A stretch of DNA of 64,000 nucleotides, taken from positions 35,357,981 to 35,421,980 of the forward strand of contig CM018043.1 in assembly GCA_008638375.1 (NCBI GenBank), read 5' to 3'. Both the position numbers and the translations under genes were made by a program. This DNA comes from Nyssa sinensis (taxonomy: Eukaryota > Streptophyta > Magnoliopsida > Cornales > Nyssaceae). This document shows positions 57,782-64,000 of this stretch, in pieces (position 1 is the first letter of the stretch; each line of letters opens with the position of its first letter). The notes below the pieces were generated by a model. It was not told the DNA's origin, did no database searches, and saw only the letters and a list, made by a program, of their open reading frames with translations.

Positions 57782-58189
57782 TCAAGTGAACAACTCGGGG
57801 TACAATTCACGCATCTCAGCTTCACGCTCCCATGTTGCTTCCTCACTGGTATGGTTCCTCCACAGCACCTTCACCAGTGGGATCGCCTTGTTGCGCAAAG
57901 TCTTTTCTTTACGATCCAGAATCTGTACCAGTTGTTCCTCATATGACAGGTCCTCCCTCAGCTGGAGTGGCTCATGCTCAATAACCTGTCCAGGTTCTAG
58001 CACACACTTCCTCAGCATCGACACATGGAAAACATGGTGTACTTTATCTAGCTCAGGTGGTAGTGCCAAGCTATATGCAACTGGTCCAACTCTCTTCAGA
58101 ATCTTGAATGGACCAATATAGCGAGGACTTAACTTGCCCTTCTTCCCGAACCGGAGTACTCTCTTCAATGGTGACACCTTGAGGAACAC
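57782..58189 (-). pseudogene. Gypsy B integrase C-terminal domain with chromodomain-like tail
   Basis: An open stretch of 135 codons: FLKVSPLKRVLRFGKKGKLS, then RYIGPFKILKRVGPVAYSLA (the GPY/F module of gypsy integrases), then VHHVFHVSMLRKC, and finally EEQLVQILDRKEKTLRNKAI with VKVLWRNHTSEEATWERE, the chromodomain-like tail of chromoviruses, which targets insertion to chromatin in that group. It ends in the pol stop at 57782, 38 bp before the polypurine tract. The tail, together with the very long LTRs, suggests the Tekay/Del-type lineage; that placement is inference. Confidence 0.85.
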
Positions 58190-58876
58190 TAGGTTACCTA
58201 CTTCAAATTCCAGGTCCTTTCTTCTGTTGTCTGCATAGCTCTTGTATCGGCTCTGGGCCGTCTGTAATCTACTCCGAATCTTCTGAATTTGTTCCGTGGT
58301 TTTTTTACTAGATCCAGCCCAAGTAGCTTCTGTTCGCTAGCTTCAGCCTAGCAGAGTGGAGATCGACACCTCATGCCGTACAGTGCCTCATATGGTGCCA
58401 TTTTAATGCTGGCCTGATGACTATTGTTATAGGCGAACTCGACCAATGGCAAATGTTCTGCCCAATTTCCCTTGAAATCTAGTGCACACAGTCGTAGCAT
58501 ATCCTCCAACATCTGTATTACTCTCTCGGACTGTCCATCCGTCTGTGGGTGATATGCTGTACTAAACTTAAGCTCGGTGCCGAGTGCCTTCTGCAGGCTT
58601 TTCTAGAAATGTGACACAAATCTTGGGTCTCGATCAGAAACGATGGACAAGGGTGTGCCATGTAAGCGTACAATTTCTTGAATGTACAACGTGGCTAACC
58701 TTTCCATGCTGAATGTCATTTTCATGGGCAGAAAGTGTGCGGATTTGGTCAATCTGTCAATGATGACCCAGATGGCGTCAAAGCCCTTTGAAGACTTGGG
58801 AAAGCCGGATACGAAATCCATGGTGATGTGGTCCCACTTCCATTCGGGAATAGGGAGTGGTTGCAATAGCCCACTG
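58190..58876 (-). pseudogene. Gypsy B integrase catalytic core
   Basis: From about 58876 the minus strand reads [20 protein letters not shown], then [20 protein letters not shown] and [13 protein letters not shown], containing two of the three catalytic acids (ITMD and SDRD). A TAG at 58603-58605 replaces the expected tryptophan. The third acid lies in HPQTDGQSERVIQMLEDML (about 58535-58480). A second TAG at 58348-58350 again sits at an expected tryptophan (PLC-stop-AEASE), and the frame changes before 58189. Both stops look like G-to-A changes on the sense strand. Confidence 0.88.
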
Positions 58877-59858
58877 GGCGTTGATGCTCGACTTTCACTT
58901 GTTGGCAACTCGTACAGTGAGCGATAAAATCAGCCACGTCCCTTTTTAATCCGGGCCACCAGTACAGTTCCCTAAGGTCATGGTACATCTTTGTGTTTCC
59001 GGGGTGTACCGTGAACCTTGAAGTGTGGGCTTCCTCCAAAATTTCCTTCCTCAACTTGTCTGTCTTAGGCACACATAGCCTGCCCTGATACCGCAGAACT
59101 CCCTCTTTAATATCAAAATCAGTCTTTCCAATTGTCTCTACTTCCTTGCAGATTTTGACAAACTCCTCATCTTGAGCTTGTCCTGCTTTGATCCGTTCTA
59201 CTAATGTAGACTCAACTGTCAGATTGGCCCAATACGCCGTACCACCTGGTGGAATCACCTCAATGCTCATCTCGTCCAAGTCTCGAATCAGTTCCTCCTG
59301 AGTAGTAATCATATAGGCAAGATTACCAGACTTTCTGCTCAAAGCATCGGCTACTACATTAGCCTTGCCAGGATGATACTGGATCGTTACATCATAGTCT
59401 TTGATTAACTCGAGCCAATGCCGTTGCCTCATATTCAGCTCCTTTTGTGTAAAGAAGTATTTCAGACTCTTATGATCAGTGAAAATCTCACATACCTCCC
59501 CATATAGATAGGGGCGCCAGATTTTTAGCGCAAATACCACCGCTGCTAATTCCAAATCATGGGTCGGATAATTCTGTTCATGTGGTCGAAGTTGTCTAGA
59601 GGCGTAGGCAATGACTCTGCCGTCTTGCATCAAGACACATCCCAAACCCTTGTGGGAAGCATCACAATAAATGACGAACTTTCCCTCCTTGGTGGGAATA
59701 GTCAGAACAGGTGCTGTAGTCAACTTCTCCTTGAGTAGTTGGAAACTCCGTTCCTGCTCATCCGTCCAAATGAATGGCACCTTGTTCTTAGTTAGGTGGG
59801 TGAGTGGCTTCGCCAACTTAGCAAAATCCTTAACGAAGCGTCGATAATAACCTGCCAA
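58876..59858 (-). pseudogene. Gypsy B RT thumb, RNase H and integrase zinc domain
   Basis: The open stretch begins [20 protein letters not shown] (end of RT). RNase H follows: [60 protein letters not shown] and [15 protein letters not shown], with its acidic residues present. Then comes the integrase H2C2 domain ([37 protein letters not shown]). A one-base deletion after EHQRP (about 58876) shifts the frame into the integrase core. It is otherwise well preserved, fitting a young insertion. Confidence 0.9.
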
Positions 59859-60154
59859 CCCAAGAAAACTTCAGATCTCGGTCACGGTGGTTGGTTGAGG
59901 CCAGTTCAGAATAGCCTCTATCTTATCCGGATCTACAGCAACACCTTCCTCAGAAATCACATGGCCCAAAAAGAAGATCCTGGGTAGCTAGAATTCACAC
60001 TTTTTGAATTTTACATATAACTTGTGCTCCCTTAGGGTCTGTAACGCTATTCTCAAGTGCCCTCCGTGCTTCTCTTCGCTCCGTGAGTACACCAATATGT
60101 CATCAATGAAAACAATGATGAAGTCATCCAAATATGTCTTGAAGACCCGATTCA
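59859..60154 (-). pseudogene. Gypsy B RT palm with the catalytic FIDD, out of frame
   Basis: After the frameshift at about 60155 the sequence continues [17 protein letters not shown] (about 60132-60082) and [10 protein letters not shown], then TAG at 59988-59990 in place of the expected tryptophan and TGA at 59871-59873 in place of the expected arginine (EI-stop-SFLG). Catalytic aspartates are present, but the frame is closed. Confidence 0.85.
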
Positions 60155-61444
60155 TTATTTCATAAATGCAGCAGGAGCATTGGTCACACCAAAAGGCATG
60201 ACCAAGAACTCGTAATGACCATATCGGGTTCGGAAGGCTGTTTTCGATATGTCAGTATTCTTGACCTTAAGTTGATCGTATCCAGTCCTTAAATCGATCT
60301 TGGAAAACACACTTGCTCCTTGCAATTGATCAAACAGCTCATCGATGCGTGGGAGCGGATACTTGTTTTCCACTGTCACTTTATTGAGCTCTCTGTAATC
60401 GATATAAAGTCTTAGAGAGCCATCCTTCTTCTTCACAAATAACACCGGTGCTCCCCATAGTGACACACTGGGTCGGATGAATCCCTTCTCCAACAGCTCT
60501 TGTAATTGAGCCTTCAGCTCTTTCAACTCTGATGGAGCCATCCGGTATGGAGCTTTAGATACCGGTTGAGTTCCGGGGATGAGGTCGATAGAAAATTCAA
60601 TCTCTCGATCAACCGTCCCACTTGGTAAGTCCTCAGGGAATACATCGGGAAATTCACACACCACTGGTACTTCTGGTAATGGGGGACCTTGGGTTTGGGT
60701 ATCCAGAACACTACACAGATAACCATGGCATCCCTTTCTTAGTAATCTCCCTGTCTGGATGACAGAGATGAGATAGGACGGAGGGGTAACGCCCTTTCCC
60801 TTAAATACAAATTCGGGTTGCCCCGGGAGTTGAAACAATACTTCCTTTTCAAAACAGTCAATGGTGGCGTGGTTGCAAGATAACCAATCCATGCCTAAGA
60901 TCACATCAAATCCTTTGATATCCAAGGGTATTAGGTCTACTGACAGTTCTTGGTCCCCAATTTCTACAGTACAGTCTCTAAGGATTTTGGACCTAATCAT
61001 TCGTATCCCAGATCGAGTTTGTACAGATAACAGATCATTCATAGGCTCAGGTATTCTATGCAGTTTATCAGTAAACAGTGGAGATACAAAAGAATGTGTG
61101 GATCCAGAATCAATTAGCACATGTGCAGAGGTTTCACAGATCGGGAGCGTACCTGCTACCACAGTATTGGCAGTAGATGTCTCCCCTGGTACTAAGGCAA
61201 ACACCCTCCCTGGTCGTCCTTGTGGCGCTTTGCCCTTATCCTTTATGGGGGCTGCTAGAAGGAGCCTCTGTGTCGTAGCAGTGGTAATCGGAGCTGGGGC
61301 TCTTGTATCAGGTGGTGGCTGCGGGCAGTCTTTGACCAGGTGTCCCTTTTCCCCGCACCGGTAACATGCACCGGTCAGCTTACGACATTCTCCCCAATGA
61401 GACAGCTGACAATGAGGGCACTTGGTCACTTCCTTGGTTCTCCT
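60155..61444 (-). pseudogene. Gypsy B zinc knuckle, protease and RT N-terminal half
   Basis: This is the longest open stretch of the window (424 codons from 61429). It begins [15 protein letters not shown] and has a complete zinc knuckle [14 protein letters not shown], protease [16 protein letters not shown] with an intact [20 protein letters not shown], and RT from [20 protein letters not shown] through [20 protein letters not shown] and [20 protein letters not shown] to AAFMK. There a one-base loss introduces TAA before the FIDD motif. The upstream boundary is an in-frame TAG at 61445-61447. Confidence 0.9.
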
Positions 61445-61447
61445 CTA

Positions 61448-62311
61448 ATTCTCCCCCCCTTTACCTCGACCTTCAGTTTTCTGCTTCTTTGAAGGTTGGG
61501 ACTTCTTGAAGCTCTTCCCTTTGTTCTTCCGTCCCTGGTCCTTGAGTTGATTATACTCCTCCATGTTCTTTTCGATGACAAGGGCCTTGTTTAGAATATC
61601 AGAGTAAGTGTGTAGCTCAAAAGCAGATACCCTTGTTCAAAGTCCTAGGCGAAGGCCTCCTTGAAACTTCCTTGCTTTGTCCTGCTCTTCTTGTATCAGG
61701 AAGGGGGCGAATCTGGACAGGGCTGAGAACTTGGCAGCATACTGGATCACTGACATCTCTCCTTGCTGCAGATTTGTGAACTCCTGAATCCTCCTTTCAC
61801 GAACTGTCGACGGGAAAAACATGCCATAGAATCTTTCCACAAAATTTACCCATGACATAGCCGGGTTTTCCCTTTGTACTTTCATCCACCAGTTATACGC
61901 CTCCCCTTGTAACATGTAAGTGGCTAGCCTTACTTTTTCCTCCTCAGTACAGATTAGGAGTCCAAAAGCTTTCTCCATTGTCGTCACCCATAATTCGGCC
62001 TACTCAGGCTCTGTGACTGTTTCAAAGGATGGAGGTCTCAACTTGTGAAACCTATCTAGCAGGTCATTGCGGAGGCCAGCTCCAACGGGTGGCACTGGAG
62101 CAGGCGGGGGTGGTATAGCTAGGGCTTCAGCTGGGTTGTTAGCTGGTCTGGGCTGATTCTGCTGCAGGGTTCTATTCAACCCTTCTATCGCTCGGGCGAA
62201 CTGAGCCAAAGCCGCCCGCATTTCACGTATAGTCGCGCTCTCAGTCGGGGCTTGAGGTTCCCTATTGCCGTTTCTCGTCCGTGGCGGCATCTGAGGCAGA
62301 ATAAAAATCAT
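61448..62311 (-). pseudogene. Gypsy B gag capsid region
   Basis: The likely start is the ATG of MPPRTRNGNREPQAPTESA (about 62290). The frame runs to TAG at 62000-62002 (TEPE-stop-AELW), continues in the same frame through TMEKAFGLLICTEEEKVRLA, YNWWMKVQRENPAMSWVNFV and RRIQEFTNLQQGEMSVIQYA to a TGA at 61637-61639 (expected CGA, arginine), then to the TAG at 61445-61447. All three stops are in one otherwise open frame, so only point mutations separate gag from pol. The capsid part would form the particle. Confidence 0.88.
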
Positions 62312-62458
62312 TTTTCAGTATTCTCGTTCAGTGTGTCTTTGTATAATGACAAGCTGATCATTGTTGGCTCAAGGTTCCTACCACTCAAGCATATACTCCC
62401 TAAGGATTTAGTTTGGTAACCCTAAGGTTCTGTTCTACGTTCGGGATGTAAAACCTAA

Positions 62459-62471
62459 GGCTCTTATACCA
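62459..62471 (-). promoter_or_regulatory. Primer-binding site of gypsy B, initiator tRNA-Met type
   Basis: On the minus strand TGGTATAAGAGCC starts four bases after the 5' LTR. It differs at one base from the standard TGGTATCAGAGCC. It confirms minus orientation and that the LTR at 62476 is the 5' LTR. Confidence 0.85.
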
Positions 62472-62852
62472 ACTCTGTCACATCCCCCATACCCACCCTG
62501 TGCGGATTAGGGGGCGTGCGACCGGCCAGTTAGGCACCCATCGGTTTTTTTTTGAAATCAAAATGCCGATGGATAATCCTAACCACAGGCCATTCATCAG
62601 TAACATCCAAGTACAATGCATTCAATTTATATAAGTTGCAGCGGAATTAAGGGAATGCATAACACCTTGGCAGAGCCATTAATATATCCATGATTAACTA
62701 TTACATCATTGTCCTACAAAAGATACGAGTCTTAGGTTTTCAGTACATCATATTCAGAGATGGAGTTAGGTACAAAAATGGTTAATTCATAAGTTCTTCA
62801 AAATAGTTCTCCGGGTCTCCAACCCGCTAATCCTGAGTGCTGGGTCCCTCAC

Positions 62853-63355
62853 CTGAAAAATGTTAGGGAAGGGGTGAGCTTTGAAAAGCTCAGTGAGTAA
62901 CACGGGTCCCCTGTCATGGGTTTCAAACCATTGTTGTTTATAAAGCAGGTGGTTGAATCAGGCATTTCAGAAGTTATAGTTAAATCCGTATATTTGAACA
63001 GCATTTAAAAACAGGGATACAGTCAAAACATCAGAGCGACAGAACAGTTCAGCAACGAGCAGAGGAAAACAGTATAACAGGATAACAATACAGTATGCAT
63101 AATTCAAACAGTGCAATATGCTCATGTAGTGCTCAAGACTGAATTTGGTACCATGAATCAGTTGTTCTTTCAGTAAAAACAGGGATAGTTTTATTTCAAT
63201 ACGGAACAGTGAAATCAGACAGAGTAAAATATAGTCATGCATTGAGTAGAAGCATGAAAGACAGTGTATCAGTAAGAACGGTACAGTACAGTATTTAAAA
63301 GTACAATAACTAGACGGTGTACTTATACACCAATTCAGGAGTCTAGGTTACTCAC
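62853..63355 (-). other. Candidate LTR intron, 5' LTR copy (503 nt)
   Basis: The same donor (GTGAGT, minus strand, 63350-63355), acceptor (TTTTTCAG|GTGAGG at 62853) and hairpin (62876-62891) as in the 3' LTR. In this copy the intron would lie in the leader of the element's own transcript. Confidence 0.5.
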
Positions 63356-63534
63356 CTTGTGCGGTAACTGGGACTTAACTGAGAAGCCTTTCTCTTCTTC
63401 TTATCCTTCTTATCCTAGAAAATTGATAAACATTCCATAAATCTCACATGAAACTTAACTTGGTTCATTTTAATTCAAAATTCAACCTGGGTTAGACTAT
63501 CTTGCTGTCTATGTGTTTTCATGATAATTGAAAA

Positions 63535-63789
63535 TTACCTTTGTATCCATTCTTTCAGGGTTTCGGTGTCTTCTTGTTTCTTTAATTTAGCCTCTGCAAT
63601 CATTGCCTTGGTGGGCATTTTATATATAAACGGTCGAACAGAGACTACCTCGGTTGTCTTGGCTATCCTTATGTTTCGTTCGATTATCTTTTGTTGCCAT
63701 AATAGTTCTCGCATGAACTCCTGTTGCTTCTTATCAGCTAGTCTTTCGGCTTTAGACATAATGGTAAATTTCTTGTTTTTTCCTTCCAT
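63535..63789 (-). CDS. 84-residue open frame inside the gypsy B 5' LTR, unknown function
   Basis: Second copy of the frame at 54966-55220, differing by I-to-M in the QEFMRELLWQQK segment; the other three base changes found are silent. The same start, the same stop and the same donor-like AAAG|GTAATT at the end are kept. Being in the 5' LTR it lies downstream of any promoter in U3 only if U3 is short, so whether it is transcribed as part of the leader is open. Confidence 0.4.
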   Translation of the reverse strand: MEGKNKKFTIMSKAERLADKKQQEFMRELLWQQKIIERNIRIAKTTEVVSVRPFIYKMPTKAMIAEAKLKKQEDTETLKEWIQR

Positions 63790-64000
63790 GACTGGCTTGA
63801 GTTTTTATCCTATGACATAATCCCAAGATGTCAGGATATGTACTACCTCTAGGTAGTCTGGTCATGAAATTATCTAAGCTTCCATTGGGTTAGTTTTTAG
63901 TTCATTCGGATGTTATCTAACTTGATGCAGGGCTAGGGGTATTTCGGTCATTTCACAATTGTGAAGTTTTGACTTCGACTCGTCATCCGGTCACGTGTAT

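Larger units (their letters stand above)
62476..64000 (-). mobile_element. 5' LTR of gypsy element B, cut by the window end
   Basis: It starts TGTCACATCCCCCATACCC and follows 53901-55430 nearly base for base, with few substitutions and small indels (the T-run is 8 here against 18 at 53971). At the same length as its partner it would end about 2.3 kb beyond the window, giving an element of about 12.4 kb. Confidence 0.93.

Noticed and set aside
57723..58121. 132-codon plus-strand open frame
   Set aside because: It is the opposite strand of the well-supported gypsy B integrase C-terminal domain.
60861..61364. 167-codon plus-strand open frame
   Set aside because: Complement of gypsy B zinc knuckle and protease coding sequence; no motif of its own.
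53901..64000. Endogenous pararetrovirus
   Set aside because: It has two LTRs, a polypurine tract, an integrase with H2C2, core and GPY/F parts, and the protease-RT-RNase H-integrase order of a Ty3/gypsy element. No movement or coat protein is seen.

Overview
The window looks like repeat-dense plant (probably eudicot) nuclear DNA. It is AT-rich, with many (TA)n and (CA)n microsatellites, Ty3/gypsy and Ty1/copia retrotransposons, long terminal repeats (LTRs) of several kb and decayed LINE fragments. I found no host gene I could support. Every substantial coding stretch belongs to a mobile element, and all of them are broken by stops, frameshifts or deletions.

Layout. 1-522: unassigned DNA and a degenerate tandem repeat. 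523-5450: an old minus-strand LTR split by a solo LTR (1777-5091, target-site duplication AAAGT). 5451-11838: a plus-strand gypsy element (5' LTR, tRNA-Met-type primer site, decayed gag-protease-RT, truncated 3' LTR). 11839-14264: a fragment of another LTR family. 14265-14590: tandem repeats. 14591-20851: an old minus-strand LTR split by a solo LTR (15984-20230). 20852-24862: the 3' end of what looks like a Tat/Ogre-type element (tandem-repeat 3' UTR, polypurine tract, LTR with a palindromic minisatellite). 24863-32861: a mosaic plus-strand LTR split by a solo LTR (25599-28235). 33200-36514: minus-strand LTR fragments. 36515-44345: LINE fragments in both orientations, split by a solo LTR (38365-42150, target-site duplication CCCCT). 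44351-64000: a three-level nest, all on the minus strand. In it a gypsy element A (LTR 44351-49414, integrase 49415-50722) is interrupted by a copia element (50723 onward), which is interrupted by a young gypsy element B (53901 to beyond the window end).

Most of the window is LTR sequence from one related group of very long LTRs (about 2.6-5 kb). Aligning these copies by eye shows structure that ordinary annotation misses. First, there is a sense-strand 5' splice donor (AG then GTAAGT or GTGAGT), followed 0.3-1 kb downstream by a splice acceptor. Second, just upstream of the acceptor lies a short hairpin whose stem changes in compensatory fashion between LTR families. Third, an antisense tRNA-like module with Pol III A and B boxes recurs at one LTR position. 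Fourth, modules of about 150-200 bp and palindromic motifs recur in the LTRs. Gypsy B also carries an 84-residue open frame inside both LTRs. These are the observations most worth checking.
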